54,271 bases of DNA from JAVJPJ01 sp040217295 (GTDB lineage: Bacteria; Pseudomonadota; Alphaproteobacteria; Rhodobacterales; Rhodobacteraceae), in NCBI GenBank assembly GCA_964460185.1, contig CAYWTM010000007.1, positions 1-54,271 of the forward strand, given 5' to 3'. Below the pieces are notes generated by a model. The model was given only the letters and a program-made list of their open reading frames with translations, was not told the DNA's origin and did no database searches. Position numbers and translations under genes: made by a program. Shown in pieces: positions 1-9,571 of the stretch (its first letter is position 1; each line of letters opens with the position of its first letter).

Positions 1-111
1 CCGTTTCAAGGCAAAGAACGGAACGAAATGAACCGCATCACGGCGGGCAGACCGAACGGGAGGCAGCCCGTCGAGCGGTATCGAAACTGAAACAAGGGAG
101 GAATTGAAACC

Positions 112-1068
112 ATGGACGTGATCAAGAACCTAATGGCAGTCGCAGTCGCGACAGCCGGACTTTCACTGTTGGCAACCCCGCTGATGGCGCAGGATGATTA
201 TCCCTCGCGCGGTGTAACCTGGGCCATCCCTTTCGGTGCAGGAGGTGGCACCGACCGCTTGTCGCGGCTCTTCGTGGCGGATGGCGAGCGGCTCGTCGGG
301 CAGTCGATCATGGTCGAGAACCATGCCGGTGCTGGCGGGACCACGGGCTGGCTTCACGTGCTGGACCAGCCGGCCGACGGCTACACCATTTTCAACGCGT
401 CGCCGACGCCGCTCATCACCATCCTGACAGAAGAAAACCCGCCGGTGCAGCCCGACGATATCGCAATCGTGGGCTATATCGGTGCCTTCGCTTCGGTCGT
501 CGTGGTGCGTGAGGATGATTTCGCCGATTGGGACGCTTTCGTCGCGGCATCGGGCGATCGTCCGATCACCGTGGGTGGAACCAACTCGACCCTGCTTGGC
601 GCGGCCAACACGTTGTCTCAGGCAGGCCTCGACGTCATCTACGTCTCCTACGCCAGCACCGGCGAAGCCGTTACCGACTTCTTGGGAGGTCACATCGACG
701 CTGCGGCCGTAACCGAATCCACGGCGGTCACCATCGTGCCCGAGAACGGGATGGCGTTGCTCAACACCTCCAGCCTGGCACTTTCGCCTGAAATCGAAGA
801 GGCGCTTGGCGGCGATGTCCTGAACTCGGCCGATCTGGGCTACACCGGGATGGCATCCCCACGGTGGGTCGGTGTGCATCCCGACACGCCCGCGGACATC
901 CAGCTCGAAGTGGCCGAACTGGTCCGCACGCTGGCCATGGATCCGGCTGTTCAGGAGGCTTGGGCCGCGGCGGGAGAACCGATCCAGTACATGGGCATGG
1001 ACGAAGCGCGCGCGGATTACGAGGCGCTTATCCCCGCGCTCCGCAATGCGGTGACGCTTCTGGACTGA
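112..1068 (+). CDS. tctC: TctC-type periplasmic tricarboxylate-binding protein
   Basis: Substrate-binding protein of a tripartite tricarboxylate transporter (TTT), 318 aa, the usual length of the family. Residues 1-26 form a Sec signal peptide ending at MAQ; the mature part opens with the family's typical YPSRGVTWAIPFGAGGGTD stretch, followed by VENHAGAGG, both parts of the TctC ligand pocket. The ATG has a strong ribosome site (GGGAGGA, ten bases upstream). It is the first gene of tctC-tctB-tctA. It would capture a di- or tricarboxylate in the periplasm and deliver it to TctBA. The neighbouring isomerase, tricarballylate dehydrogenase and MmgE genes suggest a substrate such as tricarballylate or aconitate; that is inference, since TctC proteins cannot be assigned a ligand by sequence. 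Confidence 0.93.
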   Translation: MDVIKNLMAVAVATAGLSLLATPLMAQDDYPSRGVTWAIPFGAGGGTDRLSRLFVADGERLVGQSIMVENHAGAGGTTGWLHVLDQPADGYTIFNASPTPLITILTEENPPVQPDDIAIVGYIGAFASVVVVREDDFADWDAFVAASGDRPITVGGTNSTLLGAANTLSQAGLDVIYVSYASTGEAVTDFLGGHIDAAAVTESTAVTIVPENGMALLNTSSLALSPEIEEALGGDVLNSADLGYTGMASPRWVGVHPDTPADIQLEVAELVRTLAMDPAVQEAWAAAGEPIQYMGMDEARADYEALIPALRNAVTLLD

Positions 1069-1076
1069 CTGCATCC

Positions 1077-1102
1077 GGGGCCGGATGGAAACGTTCGGCC
1101 CC
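1077..1102 (+). promoter_or_regulatory. Intercistronic hairpin between tctC and tctB
   Basis: Perfect 7-bp stem GGGGCCG / CGGCCCC with a 12-base loop, nine bases after the tctC stop and not followed by a T-run. A hairpin here is typical of transporter operons in which the binding protein is made in excess over the membrane subunits, through mRNA protection or partial termination. The stem is seen directly; the function is inferred. Confidence 0.5.
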
Positions 1103-1161
1103 GACTTGCGCACAAGACGCGTCTTGATCCGCAAAACAGGCGCAATTCGGAGACTTCCTCT

Positions 1162-1635
1162 ATGTTGTCACGGTTTAGATCAAACCAGGCCATCGGCTTT
1201 ATCCTAAGCGTCATGCTGGTCCTGTTGTTCGTCTACATCTGGACCCGGCCCTGGGCCCACCGCGAGATGCGCGACGGCTTCTTGCTTGGCTTCTTTCCGA
1301 TGCTTGGCGTCGGGGCCATGCTGTTTTGCACGCTTGCCATGACCTTCGATCCGCTGCGCAAGGAAGTCCCCGAGGAACTGGCGAGCTACAGCCTGTATGA
1401 CACCGCCAAGGCGTTGGTCATGGTCATCGGGGTGGGCATCTACTTTGCCATCATGCGCAAGATCGGTTTCGTACTTGTGACCCCGGTCTTCTTGTTCATC
1501 TACATGGGATGGTTCGGCGTTCGACCCTGGCGGACAAACCTGATCCTCGCCGTCTGCATTCCCTTGGCAACATATCTTCTGTTCAGCGTTTTGGGTGTCA
1601 GGTTGCCGAACGGCATCCTGCCCGCGCTGTTTTGA
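1162..1635 (+). CDS. tctB: TctB-type small membrane subunit of TTT transporter
   Basis: 157 aa with about four hydrophobic segments (roughly residues 12-29, 43-60, 82-105 and 123-143), the size and layout of TctB, the small integral-membrane subunit. TctB proteins are poorly conserved in sequence, so the call rests on length, hydrophobicity and position between tctC and tctA. It ends 16 bases before the tctA start, so the two are almost certainly co-translated from one message. Confidence 0.88.
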   Translation: MLSRFRSNQAIGFILSVMLVLLFVYIWTRPWAHREMRDGFLLGFFPMLGVGAMLFCTLAMTFDPLRKEVPEELASYSLYDTAKALVMVIGVGIYFAIMRKIGFVLVTPVFLFIYMGWFGVRPWRTNLILAVCIPLATYLLFSVLGVRLPNGILPALF

Positions 1636-1651
1636 TCGCGGGAGCGTCTCA

Positions 1652-3208
1652 ATGAACGTCGATGCCTTTTACGAAGCCCTCTACCTGGTGTTCACCGTAG
1701 AGACGATGTTCTGGCTGTGCGTCGGCGTGTTTCTGGGTGTCGGTCTCGGGGCGATCCCGGGGTTGACCGCGTCCACCGGTATCGCGCTGATGCTGCCGCT
1801 GAGCTACCTGCTCGACATCACGGGCACGCTTGGCCTGCTGATCGGATTATACAAGGGCGCGGTGTTCGGCGGCTCCATATCAGCCATCAGCTTTGGCACG
1901 CCCGGAGCGCCCGACAGTGCCGCCACCGTCTATGACGGCTACAAGATGACCAAGAGGGGCAAGGGTCGAAAGGCGATCTTGATGGCCCTTTATTCTTCCG
2001 TCACGGCAGACCTGCTGTCCGACATCATCGTGATCCTCATCGCGCCGACGATCGCTTTGCTGGCGCTGCAATTCGGCCCGACCGAGCGGATGTGGCTGAT
2101 GGTGGTGGCAATCACGCTTCTGGGGGCGCTGAGCGGGCGACACCTGGCCAAGGGCTTGCTGAGCGCGGGCATCGGTCTGTTCCTGGGCACGATCGGGACC
2201 GATCCGGTGAGCAGCGTACCACGCAATACCTTCGGACAGGTCTGGCTGCGGGACGGGTTGCACCTCGTGCCGCTCGTCATAGGCATCTTCGCCATGAGCC
2301 AGATGCTGGAGCAGGGACTGGACGTTCTGCGCAAGTCGAAGACGGTGCAGGTTTCCACCGAGAAGCTTGGGGATATCTTTGGCCGCAAGACCGAAGGCCT
2401 GACGTTCCGCGAATACATCAGCGCATGGCGCGAAATGGGTATCGGGCTGGGTGTCGGCACCTTCATCGGCGCATTGCCGGGCCTGGGCGCCACTGTCGCT
2501 TCCTTTCTGTCTTACGGAATCGCAAAGCAGGCTTTCCCCGAAAAGCGGATCGGCGAAGGCTCGATCTACGGCATTGCCGCCGCGGAAAGCGGGAACAACG
2601 CCACTGTTGGGCCGACGCTGGTTCCCTTGCTTGCCTTCGGCATTCCCGGCAGTTCCACCGCAGCGCTGATCGGCGCTGCACTGATGCTGCAGGGCGTGAC
2701 ACCGTCGCCACGCATGTTCACTCTGCACCCCGAAGTGATCTACGCCTTGTTCATGATCCTGTTCATCGGCAACTTCGTGAATCTCGGGATCGGCCGTGTC
2801 TTGTCGTTCTTTTACGCCCGGTTGGGTCAGCTCTCACCAAGCATCCTGGTGCCGACCATCATGGTGATGGCGGTGATCGGATCATATTCTGCGCGCGGCG
2901 ACGTCTATGACATCTACATGATGCTCGGCCTTGGCTTTATGGGCTTTCTGATGCGGCGCATCGGGGTGCCGGAAGCGCCGCTCATCATCACCTTCCTGAT
3001 CGCACCCATGCTGGAGGACAACCTGCGTCGCGCTCTTTTGATCAATCGCGGCGAGTGGATGCCGGCCATGTTCGGGTCCACCTTGGGCATCACCATGGCG
3101 GCCTTCGCGGCGCTCGTCATTGTCATAACGATCCGGGTGAACGTGGGCGCCAAGCTTGCCACGGTCGGCCGCATGTCGGGCGACACGGCGAAAAGCGATC
3201 GTGAGTGA
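1652..3208 (+). CDS. tctA: TctA-type large permease of TTT transporter
   Basis: 518 aa, the usual TctA length, with about 12 membrane segments. It carries both inverted-repeat TctA signatures: GLTASTGIALMLPLSYLLD and SFGTPGAPDSAATVYDGY near the N terminus, then GALPGLGATVASFLSYGIAK and AAESGNNATVGPTLVPLLAF-GIPGSSTAA in the middle. An open frame extends upstream to 1595, but the ATG at 1652 has GGAG at the correct distance and gives the family's standard N terminus, so it is preferred. The conserved GTPGAP and GIPGSS loops are the probable substrate and Na+ or H+ binding elements. Last gene of the tct operon; the next gene is convergent. Confidence 0.94.
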   Translation: MNVDAFYEALYLVFTVETMFWLCVGVFLGVGLGAIPGLTASTGIALMLPLSYLLDITGTLGLLIGLYKGAVFGGSISAISFGTPGAPDSAATVYDGYKMTKRGKGRKAILMALYSSVTADLLSDIIVILIAPTIALLALQFGPTERMWLMVVAITLLGALSGRHLAKGLLSAGIGLFLGTIGTDPVSSVPRNTFGQVWLRDGLHLVPLVIGIFAMSQMLEQGLDVLRKSKTVQVSTEKLGDIFGRKTEGLTFREYISAWREMGIGLGVGTFIGALPGLGATVASFLSYGIAKQAFPEKRIGEGSIYGIAAAESGNNATVGPTLVPLLAFGIPGSSTAALIGAALMLQGVTPSPRMFTLHPEVIYALFMILFIGNFVNLGIGRVLSFFYARLGQLSPSILVPTIMVMAVIGSYSARGDVYDIYMMLGLGFMGFLMRRIGVPEAPLIITFLIAPMLEDNLRRALLINRGEWMPAMFGSTLGITMAAFAALVIVITIRVNVGAKLATVGRMSGDTAKSDRE

Positions 3209-3444
3209 CCGAGACCGCAGCGGGCATTTGGACCGGACGGTTCCCGACCGCGACAGCGACCGCGCGCCCCGACGCAGCAGCTCTCTTGTGGAATCTGCGC
3301 GTTCCATGTCCGCTGCAGGGTGCCCTGGGCGTCAGACGGACTCCCGTCCTGTTTCATCACGAGTAGCGGATATCCTGCGTCCCGTGCCCGGCGCGCTGGC
3401 TGGCGCGTGGCGGGGATGACGTCGAAACGCAATCGCGACGGGCT

Positions 3445-4551
3445 TTATTCCGGCCAAAGGTGATTGGGGACCATCGCCTCGCCCCGTGCCAGCATCCTTG
3501 CGGTGCGCATCAGACCCGCCGACCGCAGATCAAGGCCTGCATTCGTCACCCGACACTCCATCGTCACGTCGATCGTGCCTGTTGCGTGTTCCAGGGCGAT
3601 CACGAAGGGCGCGTCTCCATTGCCCGCGCCGTCGGGCATGCGGGCAATGCCGGCGGCGACCGATCCCGGCAGCATCAGGCACGCGGCGAAGCATTGCGCG
3701 CCGGTGACGGCCATTGTCGGATGCGTCTTCCATGGCATGAAATATCGCGCGGCTGCCGCACCGTCGCCTTGCGCGGGGGCTATGACCCCGAATTTGGGGA
3801 CAACCTTGTCGGACACGTCGCCCAATCCCATCCGGCGGCCGGCCTCGCGCCGGATCGGTTCGAAACGCGCGAATAGCGCCGCGTCGGCATCCAGATCCTG
3901 GCTGGACTCGTGTCCGGTGATGCCCAGGTCTTCGGCGCGCGCGATGACCATGGGCATGGCCACGTCTATGCATGTGACATCGACACCGTCGATGGTTTCG
4001 CAGACATGGCCGGTCGGGAGCATGGCTCCGGTGCGCGATCCGATCGTGTCCATGAAGCGCAGTTCGACGGGCGCGGCACTGCCGGGCACGCCATGGATGC
4101 TCTGCTGTCCGGCATAGACCGGGCTGCCGTCCCGGATCTCGAAGACGGATTCGGCCCGCGCGCCCGTGTTCACCATGCGAATGCGCACCGTGGTTGTTCC
4201 GTCGGCGGGTTGGATCAGGCCAAGTTCCACCGCTGCAGGGCCGACACCGGACAGGATGTTGCCGCAGGTGGGCGCGTAATCGACCAGTTTCTTGTCAACG
4301 GCCACCTGGGCGAAGAAATAGTCGATGTCGGCCCAGTCGTCATCGGACCGTGACAGCATCGCGGTCTTGGTCGCGACCGGGTTCCCGCCGCCGAGCCCGT
4401 CGATGTTGAGCGGATGGCCCGCACCCATCATCGCGATGAGAACCGCCGACAGGGTTGCTTCGTCCTGGGGCAGGTCGGACCGGCGCATGTAGGGGCCACG
4501 TGACGTGCCGCCGCGCATGAAGACGAAGGGGATGCCTCTGAGATCACTCAT
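3445..4551 (-). CDS. PrpF-family isomerase (4-oxalomesaconate tautomerase / aconitate isomerase type), copy 1
   Basis: 368 aa protein with the diaminopimelate-epimerase-like fold of PrpF and GalD. It begins with the family signature FVFMRGGTSRGPY and has the half-site motif PTCGNILSGVGPAAVELGLI, whose Cys is the likely acid/base residue. Known members isomerise double bonds in tricarboxylates: PrpF acts on 2-methyl-aconitate, GalD on 4-oxalomesaconate. It lies 18 bases downstream of a second PrpF gene on the same strand, and next to the TTT importer. A role in moving the double bond of an imported or oxidised tricarboxylate is inferred; the exact substrate cannot be read from the sequence. 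Confidence 0.85.
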   Translation of the reverse strand: MSDLRGIPFVFMRGGTSRGPYMRRSDLPQDEATLSAVLIAMMGAGHPLNIDGLGGGNPVATKTAMLSRSDDDWADIDYFFAQVAVDKKLVDYAPTCGNILSGVGPAAVELGLIQPADGTTTVRIRMVNTGARAESVFEIRDGSPVYAGQQSIHGVPGSAAPVELRFMDTIGSRTGAMLPTGHVCETIDGVDVTCIDVAMPMVIARAEDLGITGHESSQDLDADAALFARFEPIRREAGRRMGLGDVSDKVVPKFGVIAPAQGDGAAAARYFMPWKTHPTMAVTGAQCFAACLMLPGSVAAGIARMPDGAGNGDAPFVIALEHATGTIDVTMECRVTNAGLDLRSAGLMRTARMLARGEAMVPNHLWPE

Positions 4552-4569
4552 GATGGTTCCTTGTACGGT

Positions 4570-5712
4570 TCAGCCGGGGATCAGCACATGGCCTTCGAAC
4601 ATCCGCCGGGCGGTTCGGTATACGGCGCCGTGACGTGCAACGATGGTGCCGTCGTCGCCAGCCGCAACATCGGCATCGACCTGCAGCACCCCGGAAGGCT
4701 GGCCAACCCTGATCGCGCCCGGGGCGACGCGTGCAAGGCGATGGGGCAGGCTGCCCGGCGTGCGCACCGCGACGGCCAGACATATGCCACCGGTCAGTGG
4801 CACGGCACGATGGGGCCGCCCGATCGAGATCATGCGCACGCCGATGTCGAAATCCTCCGGCGCCAGCGTGCGGCCCGACAGGGTCGGTGCGGTTTGCGGG
4901 GGCGAGATCATCGCCACTTTGGGTATGGACGGGATCGCGGCGGCTTCGGCCTCGGACCCGGCGATGCCCATGGCGACCGAAGCCGCCCGTCTGATCGATT
5001 CCAGCCGCTGGAGGCACAATGCGTCGGCCTCGATCGCATCCGGCAGCTCGGCGCCGGTCAGTCCAAGGCTTTGAGCCGCGACGAAGACGCAGGGATTGGC
5101 CGCATCGATCATCGTCACCTCGACCGGCCCAAGGCCGGGCACGTCGAGACTGTCCAGCGCGCGGCCGGTTGGAAGGAGACGCCCGGTACCAGCGCCACCG
5201 GGATCCAGGAACTCCAGACGGATCGGCGCGCCGCTGCCCGCTACGCCGTCCAGGATGAAATCGCCCTCCACGCAGGCCGTTCCGTTCTTTGTGGGGAACA
5301 CCGCGCGAATGACCTTGCGCGTGTTCGTGTTGTGGATGCGCACGACCGCCTCGCTGGCGGCAGGGGCCGGAACCAGCCCTTCCTCCAACGCGAAAGGGCC
5401 CATGGCCGATGACATGTTTCCGCAGTTTCCGCTGGTATCCACCGTATCGTCGGTCACGCCGATCTGGAAGAACGTGTAGTCAATATCGGCGTCCTCGCGG
5501 CTTGGGGGGCCCACGACGCAGACCTTGGAAAGGGACGATATTCCGCCACCCATCCCGTTGAGCTGCCGTCCGTTCGGGTCCGGCGATCCCATTGCCGACA
5601 GCATGACCCTGGGCCAGTCGGTCTCGGCGACCGGCAGATCCTTGCGATGGAATACGATAGCGTTGGATGTGCCGCCGCGCATGAATACGGCGGGGATACG
5701 CGTTTGCGCCAT
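4570..5712 (-). CDS. PrpF-family isomerase, copy 2
   Basis: 380 aa paralog of the downstream gene, starting PAVFMRGGTSNAIVFHRKDLP and containing the catalytic-Cys motif SGNCGNMSSAMGPFALEEGL. The start at 5712 is chosen over an in-frame one at 5763 because GGAGG sits nine bases before it and the protein then starts at the family's usual position. It is first in a two-gene operon, divergent from the GntR regulator. The pair of related but clearly different isomerases suggests two successive steps or two substrates, or a heteromer. The operator-like palindrome at 5758-5772 is 46 bases upstream. Confidence 0.85.
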   Translation of the reverse strand: MAQTRIPAVFMRGGTSNAIVFHRKDLPVAETDWPRVMLSAMGSPDPNGRQLNGMGGGISSLSKVCVVGPPSREDADIDYTFFQIGVTDDTVDTSGNCGNMSSAMGPFALEEGLVPAPAASEAVVRIHNTNTRKVIRAVFPTKNGTACVEGDFILDGVAGSGAPIRLEFLDPGGAGTGRLLPTGRALDSLDVPGLGPVEVTMIDAANPCVFVAAQSLGLTGAELPDAIEADALCLQRLESIRRAASVAMGIAGSEAEAAAIPSIPKVAMISPPQTAPTLSGRTLAPEDFDIGVRMISIGRPHRAVPLTGGICLAVAVRTPGSLPHRLARVAPGAIRVGQPSGVLQVDADVAAGDDGTIVARHGAVYRTARRMFEGHVLIPG

Positions 5713-5757
5713 GATTGCGGTCCTCCACGGTGGATTGAGACTGCATGATTGTAGTAA

Positions 5758-5772
5758 TGTCAACAGTTGTCA
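5758..5772. promoter_or_regulatory. Probable GntR operator, copy 1
   Basis: TGTCAACAGTTGTCA, an imperfect inverted repeat (CAAC-A-GTTG core) in the divergent region between the PrpF operon and the GntR gene. It is identical at 14 of 15 positions to the element at 9656-9670 in the other divergent promoter of this island. Its location suits autoregulation plus control of the isomerases. Confidence 0.6.
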
Positions 5773-5848
5773 GATGGCGAAAAAGGGTTACGCTTGTTGC
5801 CATGCATCTCGGAAGGCAGGATAGTACGAGAGCAGGTTTCGCGGGGAG

Positions 5849-6553
5849 ATGTTGGTGACAGGAACGCAGTTTGGCAAGGTTCAGGCCCGGTCCCTTGTGG
5901 ACGGAGTGACCGAACAGTTGGAGGCGGCCATCATCGAAGGTCGCATCGCCCCGGGTGCACGCATCAGTGAACAGTCGCTTGCTGCCGTCCTGGGGGTAAG
6001 CCGAGGCCCATTGCGCGAAGCGGTGCGTCGTCTGGAAGGGCGCCGGTTGCTTGAGTATACCGTGAATATCGGCGTGCGGGTGGCCGAGCTTTCGACCGAG
6101 CGTCTGGAAAACCTCCTGCTTGTGCGCGAGGCCCTGGAAGGAATGGGGGCGAGACTGGCCGCCTCGCGTCTGACCGATCCGGAGCTCGATGATCTCGAAT
6201 TGCTGATCGAAGGGCACGCCGAACAGGTCACGGCGCAGGCCGGCAACGGCTATTACCAGCAGTCGGGTGACTTTGATTTTCACTTCCGCATCGCCAAGGC
6301 GTCGGGCAATGATCTTCTTGTCTCGATGGTCTGCGGCGATCTGTATGACCTGTTGCGCATCTACCGTTACAAGTCTTCAACCATGCAGGGCCGCGCGGCC
6401 GCCGCGCTGGAGGAGCATCGCGCCATCGTTGCGGCATTGAAATCCCGTGATCCCGACGCCGCCGAACAGAGCATGCGCAGCCACATCATGAATGGCCGCG
6501 CCTACGCCTTGCTCGCCATGCAAAAGCGTGACGCGGAAAGTGTTGCCGGCTAG
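5849..6553 (+). CDS. GntR-family transcriptional regulator, FCD (FadR) subfamily
   Basis: 234 aa. Residues about 12-75 are a winged helix-turn-helix of GntR type (IIEGRIAPGARISEQSLAAV, LGVSRGPLREAVRRLEGRRL). The remainder is an all-helical FCD ligand domain that usually binds a carboxylate through a metal held by Asp and His; LLVREALEGMGARLAA and DFDFHFRIAKASGND carry the expected Asp and His residues. The ATG directly abuts its GGGGAG sequence, so a GTG six bases downstream (5855) is better spaced and may be the true start. It is divergent from the PrpF operon with a palindrome between them, and probably senses the tricarboxylate or a breakdown product. Confidence 0.9.
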   Translation: MLVTGTQFGKVQARSLVDGVTEQLEAAIIEGRIAPGARISEQSLAAVLGVSRGPLREAVRRLEGRRLLEYTVNIGVRVAELSTERLENLLLVREALEGMGARLAASRLTDPELDDLELLIEGHAEQVTAQAGNGYYQQSGDFDFHFRIAKASGNDLLVSMVCGDLYDLLRIYRYKSSTMQGRAAAALEEHRAIVAALKSRDPDAAEQSMRSHIMNGRAYALLAMQKRDAESVAG

Positions 6554-6567
6554 GCGAAGGGCAACAA

Positions 6568-6589
6568 GACGGGTTGAAATCAGCCCGTC
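6568..6589. terminator. Bidirectional hairpin between convergent genes
   Basis: GACGGG / CCCGTC, a 6-bp stem with a 10-base loop, lying 15 bases after the GntR stop and 7 bases before the end of the convergent MmgE gene. No strong T-run on either side, so efficiency is uncertain. Confidence 0.4.
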
Positions 6590-6596
6590 ACGGACA

Positions 6597-8060
6597 TCAG
6601 GGCACCCATGTCGTCTCGGGCAATGCATCGCCGCTGACATGGGTCCCGGCACGGGGCTTTTCGGGGGTGTGACGCTCTGCCTGGCCAGCCATCATGCGCA
6701 GCACCAAGGCCATATCGGGCGCGCTATCCAATGTCTCGAGCCGCTCGAACACCGCGCCGCCCATGTCGGCGGGAAGTTGTGCGGCCTCGGCGCAGTCCAT
6801 GAACTTGTCCCACATGGCCGAGGCCGATTTCGGGACAGCGCCGCCATCGGCCATCAGGTTGTCCAGACGCTCTGAAACGCGCTGCCCATCTGCGGTATGC
6901 ACGATGACTTCCGCCGACCATTGGCTGGCTGCGTCATCGGCCATGTCCGGATGCGCGCGCGCCTCGACCCGCGACAACACATCGGTGATCCGGGCATCGG
7001 AAATGGCATCCTCGTCGAAATGAGACAGCTTCACCGCGCCGTCCAGCAATGCGCGGGCAACGACATATTGCACGCTGAACTTCGCCTGCAGTTCTGTGAC
7101 CGGGTGCGGTGTGTCGGTATGCTTGAGCCGCCTGCCATGCGGCAAGATCTCAATCCGGGCGATATCTTCCGGCCGAAGCCTGGTCTTGGCGCGAAGATCG
7201 AGGGCCGCGCGGATTGCGGCATGGGTGCTGCCGCAGCACGGATAGGCCTTGACCGCGATGCCGTCATCCTCGAGCTCCAGCGGATCGGCCCAGTGATCGA
7301 ACAGGCGATCCGCGTCATAGTTGCCAGCGCCGTTATATACTTCGAAAAACCCCTGGGGATGCTCGAAGGCGGCGGGGTTGGCGGTATATCCCTGCCGTGC
7401 CATCAGCGTCGCCAGCAGCCCGGCCCGGCTGCACATGCCGACATGGAAGGGCTTGGTCATCGTTCCGAAATTGGCTTTGACGCCCGAGGCTTGCGATACC
7501 GCCAGCGCAAGCGCAACGACGATCTGATCTTCGGGTAAACGCAAAAGATGGGCCGTGGCCGCGGCTGCGCCGATGGTGCCCAGTGTGGCTGTAGGGTGCC
7601 ATCCCTTGTCGTAATGGTGAAAGTGCACCGCGCGTGCCAGGCGGATCTCGGTCTCGACGCCGATGGCGTAGGCCGTCACGACAGCCTTGCCGCTCAGGTT
7701 CTCGGCCTCCGCCAAGGCGAAAAGGGCAGGGACCAGTGGCGCCGACTGGTGCCCGCCGAAAACGCTGCTGAAATCGTCGTAATCCAGCGCATGCGATGCG
7801 GTGCCATTGATCAGCGCGGCATCCAGCATGGATCCCTTGCCGGCCAGTCCGATCAGCGTGGACGGCCCTGGCGCATCGCAGATGCCCGGCACCGCACGCA
7901 GCTTTTGCACGCAGGGCTCACGAGCCCCTGCCAGGGTCACCGCGACGGTGTCCAGGATGCCGATCAGCGCCCGTTCACGCGCCTTGGGGGTGATCTGCCC
8001 CGGATCGAAAGCCGCCACTTTCGCGGCGAGCCTCTGGGCGATTGTTCTCGGTTCGGTCAT
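6597..8060 (-). CDS. MmgE/PrpD family protein, copy 1
   Basis: 487 aa member of the family that includes 2-methylcitrate dehydratase (PrpD) and cis-aconitate decarboxylase. The active-site loop reads HALDYDDFSSVFGGHQSAPL, and GIETEIRLARAVHFHHYDKG and KAYPCCGSTHAAI match the conserved central and C-terminal motifs. The start at 8060 is chosen because of the AGGGGGAA site in front of it; the frame stays open further upstream into the dehydrogenase gene. It lies 17 bases downstream of the TcuA-like dehydrogenase and is co-transcribed with it. A dehydratase or decarboxylase step on an unsaturated tricarboxylate such as aconitate is inferred. Confidence 0.88.
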   Translation of the reverse strand: MTEPRTIAQRLAAKVAAFDPGQITPKARERALIGILDTVAVTLAGAREPCVQKLRAVPGICDAPGPSTLIGLAGKGSMLDAALINGTASHALDYDDFSSVFGGHQSAPLVPALFALAEAENLSGKAVVTAYAIGVETEIRLARAVHFHHYDKGWHPTATLGTIGAAAATAHLLRLPEDQIVVALALAVSQASGVKANFGTMTKPFHVGMCSRAGLLATLMARQGYTANPAAFEHPQGFFEVYNGAGNYDADRLFDHWADPLELEDDGIAVKAYPCCGSTHAAIRAALDLRAKTRLRPEDIARIEILPHGRRLKHTDTPHPVTELQAKFSVQYVVARALLDGAVKLSHFDEDAISDARITDVLSRVEARAHPDMADDAASQWSAEVIVHTADGQRVSERLDNLMADGGAVPKSASAMWDKFMDCAEAAQLPADMGGAVFERLETLDSAPDMALVLRMMAGQAERHTPEKPRAGTHVSGDALPETTWVP

Positions 8061-8077
8061 GGTTCCCCCTTTTGGGA

Positions 8078-9571
8078 TCATCCCTGCGCTGCGGCTGCGG
8101 CCGATCTGCCGGCGATCCGGCCGAAGGTCGCGCCTGACACAAGGCCCGTTCCAGCCGGGTAATTGTCGTAGAAGAGACCGCCCACCATTTCGCCGCAACA
8201 AAAAAGCCCCGGGATCGGGCGCCAGTCCGTGCCGACGATCTGCGCGTCTTCCGTGACCTTGAGGCCGCCGAAGGTGAACGTGATGCCGCCGGTGGCCGAA
8301 TAGGCGTGGTACGGGGGCTTGTCGAGGCGCAGGGCCCAGTTGGTCTTGGGTTGTGCCAGGTCGCCCGTCGTCGCCAGGCCATCCTTGCGTGAGGGGTCAT
8401 AGCCTTCTTCGGCCCCACGCGCCGCCGCATTGTATTCTTGCAAGGTCCGCAACGCCTGGGCCTTGTCCTCAAAGTCCAGAAGATCCACCAGGTCATCCAG
8501 CGTATCGGCCACGATGGGGTCCGATGTGGAATAGCGCGCTTCAAGCAGATGCAGGGTCTGGCTGTCGAATATCTGCCACGCCTTTGCGCCGGGTTCCGCA
8601 AGGATCGCGCGGCCAAACTTGGCATAGGTGAACAGGGCACCATCCTCGCCCTCGTCGACGAAGCGATGACCCCGGCGGTTCAGCATGACGCCATAGACAT
8701 AGCTCAGCCGGTTCGACCTGTCGGTCATTTCGCGCGGGGCGAACTCGCCCCAGTCGGCGCTGATCGGTGTCGCGTGACACCCCGACCACTGACCCCATGG
8801 CATCGCGCCGATCTCCATCGCCATGCGCAGTCCGTCACCCTGATTATGGGGCGTGCCGCGCACCTTCGCGTTCCCGATATTCGGCCCGATATGTTGCGTG
8901 CGCATCTGCACGTTGGCCTCGAAACCGCCGGCGCCAAGCACCACGGCCTTTGCGGTCAGCGATTGCATGCCGTCATCGTCGCGCACCTGAACGCCGCATA
9001 CCTTTCCCTGGTCATCTACCAAAAGGGACCGTGCCGCCGACCCGTAGCGGATTTCGACGCCCATTGCCTCGGCGGTCGAGAACCAGGCGCGCGACAGGCC
9101 GACACCTTCGTGCTTGGCCCGCACCACCAGGCCGCGCGCCCATATCACCTTGTTGTCCTTCTTCACCGCCGAAAGGCTCAGCGCGGGTTCCATGGGAACA
9201 CGCCCGACCTCGTTCATCCAGAACACCGTGTCCTTGGAATTGCGCACCAGCAGGTCCGACAGCATCGGATCCGTCCGTCCGCCCGTGACCCGCATCAGGT
9301 CGCCGTGATAATCCTCGTAGGGATAGGGTGCGATGCCGTCATAGAAATCCTCGATCTGGTCTTCCGCGTCAGGGACCAGCGGGGCGATGTCATGGGGATC
9401 ATCGAAGGCAAAGCGCAGGACGCCACCTGACCAGTGGGTGTTGCCGCCGCGCATTTCGCGCGGGGCCTTTTCAAGCACCACGACCCGTTCGGCGCCGTTT
9501 TCCCTTGCTGAAACCGCAGCGGCCAGCGCCGCGTTTCCGGCCCCGACAACAATCACGTCGTAGTCAGCCAT
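8078..9571 (-). CDS. tcuA: FAD-dependent tricarballylate dehydrogenase-like oxidoreductase (TcuA type)
   Basis: 497 aa flavoprotein of the fumarate reductase / succinate dehydrogenase flavoprotein fold. The Rossmann motif DVIVVGAGNAALAAAVSARE occupies residues 4-23, and RGGNTHWSGG, GGFEAN and the C-terminal PAGTGLVSGATFGRIAGR are the other FAD-contact segments. TcuA oxidises tricarballylate to cis-aconitate and normally passes electrons to TcuB; no tcuB is present here, so another acceptor is needed. The start at 9571 places the FAD motif at the N terminus. Next to a TTT importer, PrpF and MmgE genes, the TcuA call is more likely than urocanate or fumarate reductase, but the exact substrate remains inferred. 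Confidence 0.82.
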   Translation of the reverse strand: MADYDVIVVGAGNAALAAAVSARENGAERVVVLEKAPREMRGGNTHWSGGVLRFAFDDPHDIAPLVPDAEDQIEDFYDGIAPYPYEDYHGDLMRVTGGRTDPMLSDLLVRNSKDTVFWMNEVGRVPMEPALSLSAVKKDNKVIWARGLVVRAKHEGVGLSRAWFSTAEAMGVEIRYGSAARSLLVDDQGKVCGVQVRDDDGMQSLTAKAVVLGAGGFEANVQMRTQHIGPNIGNAKVRGTPHNQGDGLRMAMEIGAMPWGQWSGCHATPISADWGEFAPREMTDRSNRLSYVYGVMLNRRGHRFVDEGEDGALFTYAKFGRAILAEPGAKAWQIFDSQTLHLLEARYSTSDPIVADTLDDLVDLLDFEDKAQALRTLQEYNAAARGAEEGYDPSRKDGLATTGDLAQPKTNWALRLDKPPYHAYSATGGITFTFGGLKVTEDAQIVGTDWRPIPGLFCCGEMVGGLFYDNYPAGTGLVSGATFGRIAGRSAAAAAQG